64,000 nucleotides of DNA from Trametopsis cervina (Eukaryota; Basidiomycota; Agaricomycetes; Polyporales; Irpicaceae). Shown piece by piece: positions 23,530-35,183 of the stretch; the first letter of the stretch is position 1, and every line of letters starts with the position of its first letter. A program made the position numbers and the translations under genes. The stretch is from contig MU278355.1 of NCBI GenBank assembly GCA_022385755.1, positions 190,974 through 254,973 on the forward strand, written 5' to 3'. The notes beneath the pieces were generated by a model. That model saw nothing but the letters and a program-made list of their open reading frames with translations, did no database searches and was not told the DNA's origin.

Positions 23530-25842
23530 ATGACTGAGCACAAATCCACGTCTGACCTCAACGTTAACATGGCGGATGCTAGGGTATCGATGACCCGAAC
23601 GCGCACCTCCGCGGGCGACCTCGTTTCCGTGGACGAGAACGACCCGCAGCCAACTCCGAAAGACCTCCGCTTCTGGATGGTTTTTCTGGCAGTATGTGCC
23701 TCTCTCTTCTTGTCTGCATTAGAATTCGTGAGTGGTTTCTGGAGGCTGCAAAAATTATGGAAAGTGCACTTGATGACGACTCACCTTACCCCAGACTGTT
23801 GTCTCGTCTGCTCTGCCAACTATTATTCATGACCTCAATGGCACCGAATTTTCCTGGATTCCGTCAGCATACTCTCTTGCGTCCACCGCACTTCTTCCTG
23901 CCAGTGGCGGCTTTGCACAGGTACGTCGTGGTGCTGTCTAGGTCACGAAGATAAGCTGCTACTGGATTCGTGTGTTAGATATTTGGTCGACGTGCAACCA
24001 TCTTGGCATCCCTGGCTATGTTCGCTCTGGGCAGTGCATTGTGCGGAGCAGCGAAGACCTCGAATTGGCTGATCGCCGCACGCAGTAAGTGCACACTGAC
24101 CCCTGGGGCTTGTTGTCCGAGCAGGCGGTTCTAATATGTCTTTCAGCAGTACAAGGTGCCGGAGGCGGGGGTATCTTGTCGCTTGGCAGTATCATTGTCT
24201 CGGACATGGTCACTCTTCAGGAACGAGGAACATACAACGGTTTCATTGGCATGTGGGTCGTTTCGCCTGTACTGTACTGATCCAGAGAAAGCTGAAATCG
24301 ATGTGGCGACAGGACGTGGGCTCTCGCTTCTGGCATCGGCCCCGTTATAGGTGGCGCGCTGGCTAGTAGTGGGCAGTGGCGTTGGATATTCTGTAAGGGT
24401 GGCCTGACAGTTTCCACCGCCTTTTGTGCTTCTCGTATTGACTATAAGCCACTTTCCACACAGACTTGAACCTACCAATCTGTGGCGTCGCTGCCGCACT
24501 GGTCATTGTCTTTCTGGATCTGCCCACACCCCCAGGATCACTGAAGAACAAACTCCGTCGTGTGGATTGGATGTACGGCTCGCTGGGTTTCCTGTCCTGG
24601 CGATTCATATCTGATTGTGCTATTGAACAGTGGAAATGCTATCATCATTGCCAGCTCAAGTTCTTGTCTGCTTGCGCTTACGTGGGGCGGTGTTACCTTT
24701 CCATGGGTCTCGGTGCACGTCCTCCTCCCTCTTATTCTTGGTCTTTTGGGCTCCGGGATATTTCTCATCTACGAGGCCCTGGTGGCCAAAGAGCCGATCG
24801 TGAGTTATACGACGCCACGCCGCGGCTGTTATGGATTATCATTCTCATTTCAATATTTTCTGTCAGGTCCCGTACTCGCTGTTCAAGAATCGAACGAGCC
24901 TCGGCGGGTAACGTCCTCTCCTTCCTGACCACGAGTCACCAAAGGCTTACAACTGTCAGCAGATACATACAGACGTTCATCGTCCCTATGATCACCATTC
25001 CCATGATCTGTCCGTTTTCTCTCTCCGACACTCTCATCATCATGAACCGCTGACCTTATTTATTGTCTCAGATTTCGTCCCCGTCTATTTTCAAGCCTGT
25101 AAGGGCGCATCTCCTCTTCGTTCCGGCGTTCTTTCCCTCAATCTTTGCCTGTCGCTTGCACCTGGCCTTCTCGCAACAGGCATATCTATCGCCCGCAGCC
25201 ATCGATATCGCCCACAAATTTGGGCTGGATGGATCCTGCAGATTGTTTCTGCGGGTGCTATGACCACGGTGCACGCAGATACACCGGTGTCTCATGCCGT
25301 TGGACTCCCTACCGTGGGGGCTGTTGGCTCGGGGATTCTGTACGCGGGCACATACTTTCCTGTTCTCGCTCCTCTTCCCGTCACGGACAACGCCCACGCG
25401 CTTGCGTTCTTTTCATTCTGTCGATCCTTAGCTGGGGTAAGTTGACTACCACACCGCGAATAGATGATGTCGGCTGATCCTAATACTATGATAGGCTTGG
25501 GGAATATCCATAGGGACCAGTATTTTGCAAACTCAACTGGGTCAACGTCTCCCCGCTGAATTTATGGCAAAGTTTCCCGAGGGTGTTTCAGCTGCCTATG
25601 CTATCATACCCCTAATACCCACGCTGGAGGAGGAGACGCGAAATCAAGTTCGCTTTGCGTTTGCTGAGAGTCTCATCGTGGTCTGGCAAGTTCTAATTGG
25701 CATCTCAGGGATTGGCCTCGTTGCCTCTCTCTTTATGAAAGGTCTCCCCTTGCACACTGATATCGACAGGAAGTGGGTCATTGACCGAGCCCAAGGGGTG
25801 CAGGAAACTGAGATGCAGAATGCTCAAATGGTAGACCCGTGA
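23530..25842 (+). CDS. MFS transporter, DHA2-type (14-helix drug:H+ antiporter family)
   Basis: The ATG at 23530 starts a polar cytosolic N-terminus, then the first helix (FWMVFLAVCASLFLSALE). Further exons read TVVSSALPTIIHDLNGTEFS, ASTALLPASGGFAQ, IFGRRATILASLAMFALGSA, VQGAGGGGILSLGSIIVSD, ASGIGPVIGGALASSGQWRW and IFYLNLPICGVAAALVIVF. This order, including the GGGxL motif and the GPxxGG antiporter motif before QWRWIFYLNLP, is that of fungal DHA2 toxin/drug exporters. Later exons supply the extra helices and a cytosolic tail (RAQGVQETEMQNAQMVDP). It sits in the plasma membrane or vacuole and uses the proton gradient. The cargo is unknown; being divergent from a monooxygenase, export of the oxidised product is a reasonable but unproven idea. 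About 590 residues in roughly 11 exons. Confidence 0.8.
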
Positions 25843-26114
25843 TTCTTAGCTGCCGTGAATTTTATACATGCCTCACATATACCAGATGCCGCTAAAGATC
25901 TCTCTCGCTGAGGTAGAATAGTGGTATCCACGATCCAGCAGTTGTAGTCAATGAATCATGCATTACAGCGGACTACATAGTCCGGCTGGTGTACATCGGT
26001 TAATCGCAACCATTGATGGCCATGGTGTTGGCACTATGCGTCGTGCCCCAAGTAGCCCACCCCAGACAATGGCGGACGATAGACTCGCCTCCCACATAAA
26101 CCGGAGGTTTCCTA

Positions 26115-27134
26115 CTATGAGACACCATGTGACACAAAGACCTCCTGGAACGTCTGGAACGTCTCCGTCCCCAGAACAGCAAACAGCACATTCTTGAATG
26201 ATTTGCCAAACCGCGCATTCGGGACAAGTATCAGCTCGACCCATATTCTTGCCACCTCATCCACGCTGTTCCTAAACACGCCCGTGCCAAAGCTCCCGAG
26301 GACGACCTCCTGCACGCCCTGCTTCTCGAGCAAGAACAGAATGCGTCCCATGCGCTCTTTCATCGCCTTCCTGATCGCCTCTTCCGCCTCGCTGCCCGGA
26401 TACTTGCGCTTCACGACCCCCGCGTTTACCGCAGGGCTGGTGAGCACGTCCACGGCGAGCGGATCCGTCCAGTCGCCGTGATCGTCCCGGAAGAGCACGA
26501 CGCCCGGCGAATAGATCATCGCGTGCGAGTAGTACCCATCGCGCGCGTCGCGATTGTGAAGTGTGTAGAATTGCTGTGCCGTGCTCGTCATGAGGGTCGG
26601 GTACAGCGTCGACGAACGCGCGATGGACTCCTCTTGCGCCTGAGCCCCACCAAGGAACCCTCCGCCAGGTTTCTTTGCGGAAGCGAAGTTGAGAACGCCT
26701 ATCCGCGGTTTCACGAGAGAATGTGAACCTGAGCTAGGATCATGGCTAGGGTCCGTATTTGTGTTCGCAGAGGCGGAAGCATTGGCCAGAAGGCGAGCTC
26801 CGTCAAGTGTGGATACTTCGAGCAGCGACACATGCGTCTCGTAGGTTGTAGACGGCCGTGCTGTTTCCCACGTCGATAGTAGTGAGTTTGGGGAGTAGTA
26901 CTTGGTGTTCTGCTTGGATAGGGCTACGCTCGCGCTGAGATTGTGTTGGAGGTACGACCCATGCTTGATTGCGTCCAACGTCCCCGCTGCGATGTCGCGG
27001 AGGGCATTACGTCTCTGACCTCCCTGACTGCGCTTGTCGCTGCTCTCATCCTCCCCGCCCTCGTTGTTCCCTTTGGATGCCTTGGGCTTGATCATGTAGC
27101 TGTCTATCGAAGGACCTTCGCGTTGTCGCTTCAT
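26115..27134 (-). CDS. Microbial-type poly(ADP-ribose) glycohydrolase (PARG) family protein
   Basis: A single exon of 339 codons. The centre has GVLNFASAKKPGGGFLGG followed by AQAQEESIARSS, matching the PARG signature GGG-x(6-8)-QEE in which the paired Glu residues are catalytic. ALRDIAAGTLDAIKHGSY and the C-terminal LGSFGTGVFRNSVDEVARIW also fit the TIGR02452/DUF2263-type microbial PARG family. The enzyme removes ADP-ribose polymers, probably in the nucleus. The N-terminal 35 residues are basic and disordered, with a weakly PIP-box-like SIDSYM that I do not count as evidence. It is transcribed divergently from the COX14-like gene, with 285 bp between the starts, and converges with the MFS gene. 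Confidence 0.85.
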   Translation of the reverse strand: MKRQREGPSIDSYMIKPKASKGNNEGGEDESSDKRSQGGQRRNALRDIAAGTLDAIKHGSYLQHNLSASVALSKQNTKYYSPNSLLSTWETARPSTTYETHVSLLEVSTLDGARLLANASASANTNTDPSHDPSSGSHSLVKPRIGVLNFASAKKPGGGFLGGAQAQEESIARSSTLYPTLMTSTAQQFYTLHNRDARDGYYSHAMIYSPGVVLFRDDHGDWTDPLAVDVLTSPAVNAGVVKRKYPGSEAEEAIRKAMKERMGRILFLLEKQGVQEVVLGSFGTGVFRNSVDEVARIWVELILVPNARFGKSFKNVLFAVLGTETFQTFQEVFVSHGVS

Positions 27135-27419
27135 GTTGTCTCGTGAGGATGGCGCGATGTATTGTCCTTGTCCTGCACAACGCAGTGGGGTATTCTTCAG
27201 TCGTCCAGGGACAAGTCAACCTCGGGGCCGCGATAAAGCACAGCCTACACGAATACCAGTGTCAGATGTCATTGAGCATACCATAGCGGCCTCAAGGCGG
27301 ATCCGGGCTAAGGAGGCGCATCAAATAGCAAACGCCCACCCCCCGCCTTGCTTAGGCGCTGTGATCGTGATTTCAGCTGCCACCACCAAGCCGCCACCGT
27401 TCCAAGCTCTCTCCGTAAG

Positions 27420-27694
27420 ATGTCCGTTCTGCAACGACTGCGTGCACTTCCGCTCGGCGACCTGCTTCACCGCACTTTCCTCTACTCGCTCGTCGGCATC
27501 TCTGGATGGGGAGTTTTCATGATGGGCGCTGTGCATAGGGACACACTAAAGCGCGGCAGAGGTAAGTTCAGTCCTTCGAGGAGTTACACGTTCTGACTGT
27601 GAGATCTCGTACGCTATAGAGGTTAGCATATAGACTACATTGTGCGAAGTTGGAAGTAGCTGACGTCTGATTGATAGGCCCTGGCGGCGCGTGA
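27420..27694 (+). CDS. Small COX14-like mitochondrial assembly protein
   Basis: Exon 27420-27561 encodes MSVLQRLRALPLGDLLHRTF followed by one transmembrane helix (YSLVGISGWGVFMMGAVH) and a positive end RDTLKRGRG. The pattern of 'HRT', one helix, then 'VH-x-DTLKRGR' resembles fungal Cox14-type factors, which sit in the inner mitochondrial membrane and couple COX1 translation to assembly. Splicing at GTAAGT (27562) to an acceptor at 27677 gives GPGGA and a TGA at 27692-27694, for 52 residues. The exact C-terminus is uncertain, because without splicing the frame ends at 27596. The assignment rests on a short match and on size. Confidence 0.5.
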
Positions 27695-29822
27695 GGCTGA
27701 AGCAGGGAGCGTCGAAGATCGAGAGGTGCGTTGCGCGCATCGTAACGTGCAACATGCGTGCATTCGCTGACATATACTTCCGGGACATAGCGAGCGGAGC
27801 GGGAAGTCGCGTTGGCAGAAGCGGCCTCAAACTCGCTCGCTTCAAACTCGAAGAAGATATAGAAGTACATAGTTGTATCTACCCTTGGGACGTGTGCATT
27901 TCTGTGAGCATCTGTGCTGTTATGTGGTTTAACTTGGTGAATGTTGACATCTGTGTCCCTCAGACTCAAAAATTACCACCTGCATGAGAGCACCTTTCCG
28001 TACTGTACCGTAATATAATCAAGCTTCTCAATTTACTGAGCGCAAGCAAGGGACAATGCCCGCCTCGAGCTTTTCCCCAGCACTGGAGACGGCGGCCACC
28101 GGGGTGTCGTGCATATTGCGTGTTGGCCGTGCCGTCACTTGTGCCTCCTCGCAGTCATCCAAATGGCTGCCACAGTAAGCCGCTGTCTAGGTAAGTCCTT
28201 GTAACCTCATCAAATGACGCTTTCTCTTCCAAAGGAGGCGGTTATCTATATCCACAGTTCGCCGTCGTCATTGTATTGCATTACTAATTGTTTTGGCTGC
28301 ATACAAAGCCCCTTGCGCAACTATGCTTATGAATCTTGCTAGCTGAAAGTATCCAAAGTGGGCAGTCCATGTAACGCGACATACGGGCATCTGTTAGGAA
28401 CTTATTCCATGCCAATTCGATAGTGAGCCTTCACCCTATGGCAATACTCCTGCGCTCAAATTTGTCCATACGACGGTCAAATAAATGCAGTCTGCCGAAA
28501 TGAAATACCAGGTCGGCCAACGACGGCAAAGAACCCGTTAATGGCTGTGCGCAACGTAGATATTGATGAACGGATTCCGTCGCGCATATCATATATAGCG
28601 CGACTATGTGAGAGTGAGTGCCATTGGACTGCTGACATCTTCGTTGTGGGGTATTTGATATACCACAGCCAGCCAATCACATACGGATATCGCAATCGCA
28701 AACTTTCTGACAAATCAAGTATGTAGCCTGCCTGAGGGACAATGGCGAAGTGGCCATTCATCAGCAATGTGTCGGCCATGCCATTTCAGCGCATCTACAT
28801 ATGCCCGTATGCAGGTGAGTGTACGACATGAAGGTAATGAGGACAAGCCTGACGCGTCGGTTCTCATCCTCCGGCAGACGTATCATTGCAAGATGGATGG
28901 AAATGTTCGGGCATGCGGTCTCACCTAGATCGTGCACAGGTTGCAAATTGTCATCAGAACGTCGGTGAGATGCATCTTTTGCATATATTGCGGATAAGTA
29001 TCGAGAGCTGCCAAATCGTTCGGGGAAATCCCATAGATAGCACCAAGCGGTTCGTTACGGCTGGCAGGTACCTATGCATGCGCTAGAACTGTTAGACTAG
29101 CGAGAATGTCAAATATTAGACGCACAAAGATGATCGTTCAAGGTAGCTATGAGATACGAGATTAAGATTGAAGCAGTTTGGAGTTGTGGCCTTCTGTGCC
29201 CTGAATCTTCGCCTCCGTTCATGTACACCGGCTTCGGAGCGCCATGCAGCTGGGACGATCAGGCCAACTTGGCTGAGATCAAAGTTGGTCGCCGTCTTCC
29301 AGCCAAATCTGGAGGCGTACGCACTCGAAACGGCTGCTGACCAAGCCGAGTTTGTCGAAAACCGCGCCCGGCGGAGGCGGACCGCTAAGTATTCGATCTT
29401 CGATTTGTTTGTCATCGCTCCGGGGCCGGCTGTCCAATCAGCACAGACGTGTGTTGTGGCTTGACCCACCATCAACTCCAACAGACAGCGGATCGACCGC
29501 GCGATGAACCAGTCCAGTCGTCCCGCAGCGAGGTGTCGGGCGCACAACATAGTAATGCGTCTCTCTCGCTCTCTTTATTCGTGACCACCACCATCGTGAG
29601 ACCATCGTATTACTCAACGCCTTCACCAGCCGCCCTCCGAGCACACACCAATCCGTGGAAAAGCAAGATACAAGAGACCGCGCTCTCGTCAGCCACCATC
29701 GTGGTAGGCACGCCGCTACTTTAGCCGCCATTTCCTTCGGAGGAAACTACAAAAGCTAGCGGTACGCTTGAAAGTAGCTTCAAGAACATCTTTCTCTGCG
29801 TCGTTTATATCCCGAGTTTATA
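27695..29822. other. Gene-poor stretch
   Basis: About 2.1 kb without a gene I can support. The longest ATG-started minus frame (28477-28779, 100 codons, starting MADTLLMNGHFAIVPQAGYI) and frames near 29116-29550 match no family I know. The last 200 bp before 29823 are probably the promoter of the SNG1-like gene. Confidence 0.45.
28477..28779 (-). CDS. Orphan ORF, doubtful
   Basis: An uninterrupted 100-codon frame with a genuine ATG. It has no signal peptide, no clear helix and no recognised domain. Its isolation in a gene-poor stretch makes a chance frame quite possible. Confidence 0.15.
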   Translation of the reverse strand: MADTLLMNGHFAIVPQAGYILDLSESLRLRYPYVIGWLWYIKYPTTKMSAVQWHSLSHSRAIYDMRDGIRSSISTLRTAINGFFAVVGRPGISFRQTAFI

Positions 29823-31996
29823 ATGGCAAATGCAAACGAACCTTTCGCGCATGGCATTCTCGACAAGGATCCCGCATCGAGGGCGGCCCTCAAGGCATAC
29901 CTTAAGCCCATCATTGGGTCGACTGTTTTGCTATGGCTCGCCATCTGGTCTGTACTCGGGATATATTGGGGTGCAAACTGGCGGTACGTCTCCCCATTCT
30001 CATCCCCACTCGCTATCTACTCATGGAAATGTGTTGACTCCGTCTACAGAGTATTCCAGGGCATCCACAACCTGAACGGGTGGATAGTCGATTTCGATGG
30101 TGGCGAGATCGGTTCTACCGTTACACAAGCGTATCTGAACAATACGGGTGCACAAGAACAGATAACCTGGCGTGTTATCCCAGCGACCCAGTTCCCCAAC
30201 GGCGAGGCGGATGTCGCGCAGGCTGTGCTCGACGAAAAATGCTGGATCGCCGTCACCAGTGCGTCTTCAGACCATGCGCTCATTAAGAGTCATTCTTGTG
30301 CTGATGCAGAGTTGTTTTCTAGTTAATGCCGGTGCCTCGGACCGCCTGAATAGCGCCATTGCGAGCGCTGACAATTCGTACGACGCCTCGGCGGCGGTGA
30401 CGCTCTTTGGCAATGAGGCGCGAAATGAAAATGCATAGTACGTGCTCTCTCGCCTTTTGCGCGCTATTGAGGATATGACTGATATTTCGCTGTTTATTCC
30501 AGCTCTTATTTTATCTTATCACAAGTACGCCGCTACTTGCACTTGCTTCCGAGGTCGGATATCTCACTGATGCTCTCCTAACAGCTGGAGACTCCCATAC
30601 ATGAAGCCCTACCCGTATATGCCCTGCAACGCTCGGCACAGCTCGGTTCCAGCGCATCTAATTTACTCACGACAGCACCCCGACTTATAATATCTCCACT
30701 TAATTACACTCTAATCAACCTGAAGCCATTTGATATCCAAGTGTACGTTCTTCACAAATCATGAGGTCTTCCATATTCGTATTCATATCTGAATACCAAC
30801 AGGGCCACCGCAGTCGACTTTGTCGGCCTCATTTACTTGACAATTATCTCGGTGCGTTTGCGTCTTTCTTGCTGGGGTATGCACTCTGTATTCACACGAT
30901 TTTCCACAGTTTGTCACAGCGGTACGTTGCGACGCTCGTCCTGTATTCATACCGGTCTCATACAGGATAAACAATAGCTCGCGAACTACATGGCGCGCGT
31001 CATGTTCTCCCCGATGTCGCGTCGTCTACGGATCCGCCAGCTCATCATTTTGCGCTACGTCGCCCCCATCTCTATTTACTTCGTACGCCATTTCTCACTC
31101 TATCGCATTATCGATGTGTCCTAATGTTGTTTTTGCAGTGTCTTTCTTGTAAGTACCGCTGGCGGCTGGATCCAGGGATCTTCGTAGCTGATATCACGCT
31201 ACAGTTGTATACTCGCTCTTGAGCTTGTTCTTCAAGGTACCGTTCGATCGCAAGTTCGGCCACGCTGGATTTGTCATCTACTGGATGCTGTCCTGGATGG
31301 GAAGTGCGTAATTTCCTCTGCATCTTTTTGTTACATCCCGCTTACGGAGATGTTTCCGTAGTGTCAGCACTGTAAGTCATTCTCACAATATGAAAGAAGT
31401 GAGGCACCAATATCTTACGGCAATATATGCGCAGCGGTCTGGCGCTTGAATCGATGGTCACGATCCTTACGCCGCGATTCGTCCCATTCTTCCTGATCTT
31501 ATGGATTATCGGTGCGCGCTTTTCTTGCTCCTCCTTTCCGCGCTCCGTTTACTGACTGCTGATGGCTGTGCACAGTGAACGTGTCCGTGGTGTTCTTCCC
31601 TGTCGAGATCCTCCCGACGATATTCCGGTACGGGTATGCCACGCCGTTTTACAATGTGGGGAACGCGACGCGGACGATATTGTTCGGAACGAGGAATCAA
31701 CGTGCGTTCTTCTCACTCTGACTCACCAATTTTGCTTACGACTACGCTGACACGCGCTGCCTGCAGTGGGCCTGAACTTTGGCGTCCTGTTCGCGTGGAT
31801 CGCTGTCTCTCTGGTTTCGGTGCCGCTCATCCAGATCCACGTCCGCAGACAGGAGGTGAAGGCGTGGCGCAAACAATCGTCACTCGAGAGGGAGAAGGAG
31901 AAGGAGCTGAGGGAGCGAGAGGTGAAGGAGGTTAAGGGTCAGGAGGATGAGCCGAGGGTGGCTGACGATACAGAGAGTACTGGGACGAGGGTCTAA
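29823..31996 (+). CDS. SNG1-family (DUF3533) membrane protein
   Basis: The ATG at 29823 begins MANANEPFAHGILDKDPASR and then the first helix (STVLLWLAIWSVLGIYWGAN). The next exons form the extracytosolic domain typical of yeast Sng1 and DUF3533 proteins: LNGWIVDFDGGEIGSTVTQA, ITWRVIPATQFPNGEADVAQ, EKCWIAVTINAGASDRLN, then SPLNYTLINLKPFDIQVATA. The C-terminal half has five further helices in small exons (VDFVGLIYLTIISF, YVAPISIYF, SVVFFPVEILPTIFRYGY, FGVLFAWIAVSLVSVPLI) and a long charged tail (REREVKEVKGQEDEPR). Yeast Sng1 gives resistance to nitrosoguanidine and affects membrane lipid asymmetry; the role here is only inferred. About 500 residues in roughly 12 exons, several very short. Confidence 0.8.
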
Positions 31997-32244
31997 TGTT
32001 GGGAGGCGGAGCGGATCTTTTCGAGTCGTGATTTAATGTTAATGAACTATTACATAGGACTTGTTTATGGTTTTGCTGATGTGTGCTACTGAGTAGTTTT
32101 GACTGGTGTCTTGTGTTTGAAATTGGCAGCAATTGCGATCACGTGCATAAGCGCGTACGCGATATCTACTCCCGCATGCCAGTGTGCCTTCAACTTCCAT
32201 AGTCTCTATAGTCTCTGAAACTTCCCGAGAAGACACTCGCGCCT

Positions 32245-33873
32245 ATGCTAATCATGGAAGCAGAATCGAATAAACCCTCCACAGCGATGCTACTTCCGGT
32301 CGATATCCTCGCGCTCATACTTGAGGAAGCGCGAGGTGATCCGTGTATACATGATCCAGACACCACGGACGCGATGAAATGGATTGCAGTCACTCAAGTG
32401 TGCAGGAGATGGAGAGATGTGCGTTTATAACGAACCGAGAAGGTTGGCTACCGTGCATCATGCATCACTGACGACGCGCGCGACCCACAGATTGCGTTCC
32501 ATCTGCCTACATTGTGGTCGCACATCCATGTCCCTGCCGTAAGTTGGATATGGGCCCACGAAATGCTGCGTCTTTCAGGAAGCGCGCCACTGCACATCAG
32601 CATATCCTACGTTTATCAACCCACCACGCCGCCAAAGCGCACCTTGGACCTATTTCTGCAGCATGTTATCGATCACGAGTGGGCACGGCTACAGGAACTG
32701 GATTTGCGCGGCCAGGATGTTGCAACCCTCACCAGCAGGTTTGTGCACTGCAAGCAGCCCCTCCCCTCATTAAACTACCTCTCCATCGTCAACACGCACG
32801 GGTACGTCACAATCCCGTTGAGCTTCCTTGCCAAGCGTTGTTATGCGCTCCGTCGACTTCTCCTCGCGGGTGCGATGAATATTACGGCACATGAATCCCC
32901 TCCAGCAGCCTTTCAAGCATCTACTACTCTAATCATCGCAGATCCTGCCTCCCCGGCTCCAAGTGGTGATTGTTATTCGGTACCGCCTTACCCTCGCCTC
33001 GTCCTCTTTACGGCTAAGAAGAAGAACCCCTTGGGCACCGCTGTTGTCCGGCTCCCAACGACGACTAGCATAGTCGATTTCATATACGGTCTCCCACAAC
33101 TTGCTCTTGGACTCCCGTCTCAATCAGGCGCACCCGGGCCCTCATCCTATTTCTCATACATACCTGAGTATACTGCACAGATCCCACGATCCACCATTCG
33201 ACGTCTACTCTCACAGCTCCCGATACAAACGCATCCCGCGCGTGCTATACGTGTCTCAGTGGACCCAGGTAATGAGCTCATGCGGCTCAGAAGCAGCATC
33301 GAGCTGTGCGTTGAATACAGGCCGCGCGTGGACGATGGGACTTCCAGGATGCCGTGTCCTGATGTGTCGTTCACCATATACGAAATCTCTTACCAGTGGC
33401 GGACGTTCTGCACCTACGTAGGAATGGATGACCTTGTTGAGCTCACAGTGGAAGACGATACGGCAGGTTCTGTGGTGAATTGGGATCTATGGCGGCGGGC
33501 AATTGGCATACGACGTCTGCGAGTCATTGGTGCAGCACTCTTCACACTTATTCCTTTGCTCAACCGTGATCTTCCCTCAAATGACGCTCATCTGGACCAT
33601 CTCCCCCTGTCTGTGTCTACGCCTGTGTTGTTTCCGCTCCTGGAAGAGCTATGCATCATTGAACGCAGAGGAGAGCCGGGACGACTGGGGGATGCTACCG
33701 AGTTTATCGCGGGTCCGGTCGAGCAGCTGCTTGCGTGCTTGCGTGCCCGACGTCTCTGTGGAATCCCCGTTCGGAGTCTCAAGCTTCCTCCAAGGTTCCT
33801 AGATACTCATCTCGCTATCGCTGCAAGAATTGAAGTGACAAGCGTTACGGAGAGCAATATCGATTTATATTGA
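32245..33873 (+). CDS. F-box-like protein, Agaricomycete 'LPTLWS' type, copy 1
   Basis: Two exons (32245-32418 and 32491-33873) join in frame. The first encodes an F-box-like helix pair: LLPVDILALILEEARGDP and MKWIAVTQVCRRWRD. The next begins IAFHLPTLWSHIHVP, the sequence that follows the F-box in the large mushroom-specific F-box family. The rest has irregular leucine-rich segments (LQELDLRGQ, ELTVEDDTAGSVV, LRVIGAALFTLIPLL) and ends in a conserved-looking PVRSLKLPPRFLDTHL. Such proteins are presumed SCF ubiquitin-ligase adaptors that pick substrates with the leucine-rich part. A diverged paralogue lies at 36600-38239 with the same intron position. About 518 residues. The in-frame ATG at 32254 is an alternative start. 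Confidence 0.75.
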
Positions 33874-34225
33874 TGCCTCGATATCAATGCCGCTAGATAA
33901 ACACTATATGAGCTACCGAGTATAATGTGGCAGTTTTCGGTGTTGAGCGACTTGGGGGGCCAGGTCCTTATGCAACGTCACTATCATCTCTTGCAAGGCA
34001 AGTAATAAAGCGTCCACGTACAATGCTCTGCTGTCAAAGTTCATGGCAGCATGCGGCTTGTATACCTGCCTTTTCTCAATGGATATATGTGCATGACACC
34101 GTAGAATATAGATATAGTTACACAGTGCTCGCGAAAAGGGGTGTGCCGGGGTCCTGGGCGTTAGCAACCTGTTCCTCAGATTTAGTCCAGAGTACTTGCT
34201 CGGCATCTCTGAGCAGGGCCTCCAA
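33874..34225. other. Intergenic
   Basis: 352 bp between the first F-box gene and CTK3. No coding signal stands out; it is probably the CTK3 promoter. Confidence 0.5.
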
Positions 34226-35183
34226 ATGGATCCCTTTGAAGTGAGAATGCAGTTTCTGACACTGCTGAGGCGTCTGAACGCGTGAGTACTGGCTATATCT
34301 CATTTGACTTGGCCTTACAACCACCAGGTCTCAGCAGTCCATTCAAAAGGTCGTAGGATACGCCCTGAAGTATTTCTCGAAGTGCGGAGAGGATCTCTGG
34401 GACTGCGTGGTGGAAGAGTCGCAAAAGGTGTGCGCAATGTACGTTGACACCAGAATTATACCTGAGAACACATAGGGCTCTATAAACAACCGGATAAACA
34501 TCCTATACCTATTGGACTCCCTGTGCGAGGCGTCCCTTCTGGCAAAGTCCCAGCCTGGTTTCGCAAGGTCAGAAGGAATATCCCCATCTTCATCCCTGTA
34601 TGTCGACTACGTGGTGAGGGACTTGGGCAAGATTGTAGATGCTGTGGTTCCATCGGGGCGGGAGGGGTTGCCGAACTTAATGAGTACGAAGCAGGTGCGT
34701 TTGGTCTTGCATCTATGCACGGATGCCTTCCGACCTCTGTGACAGATCCTTGAGAGCTGGCGGTCGAAACGCGTCGTTGAGCCGCAAAAGGTCGATGAGG
34801 TTCTTGTGATGCTTGATGGGCGCAACGCTGCTTTGAACAGTGCAGCTGACCCTCAGTCTGGCCCAGCCAATCCACTACCCCGTCAGGAGATTTTCAAGCG
34901 GATAGAAGAAGACAGAGAACGCCACAAGCGGCTCCGAGAAAGGCGTTGGGTCCAGCCTGTATCGCACAATCCTCACTCCAATATGCCACCTCAGTTGGCA
35001 TCTTTCCTACCCTTGACTGATGCCCATGATGGAGACGAGGAACTTACGCAGGACATTGAATTCGAGAACGACTGGGAGACCACGAGCGACTGGAACGAAG
35101 ACGACGACGACGCAGCGATAGAGGAGAATAATCTGTGCTTTCCTAAACCTAAACTAGGTCCGCCTCATTTTGCACACAGGTAA
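34226..35183 (+). CDS. CTK3: CTD kinase subunit gamma (CTK3), CID domain
   Basis: CTK3 is the gamma subunit of CTDK-I, which phosphorylates Ser2 of the RNA polymerase II C-terminal domain. The ATG at 34226 opens MDPFEVRMQFLTLLRRLNA, then SQQSIQKVVGYALKYFSKCG, CVVEESQKGSINNRINILYL and LLDSLCEAS, the helical CID-type domain in its normal order. It continues with YVDYVVRDLGKIVDAVVP, ESWRSKRVVEPQKVDEVL, and a C-terminal part RQEIFKRIEEDRERHKRLRE, the conserved CTK3 C-terminal segment, then an acidic tail (WNEDDDDAAIEENN). The frame ends at a TAA after AHR, but a possible GTAACT donor precisely there could extend the protein. Four exons, about 245 residues. It sits between the two F-box paralogues. 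Confidence 0.8.

Noticed and set aside
27090..27134. PIP-box-like segment at the PARG N-terminus
   Set aside because: SIDSYM lacks the required Gln position and paired aromatics.
29116..29550. 144-codon minus frame upstream of SNG1
   Set aside because: Starts at a non-ATG codon context, composition not protein-like, overlaps the SNG1 promoter region.
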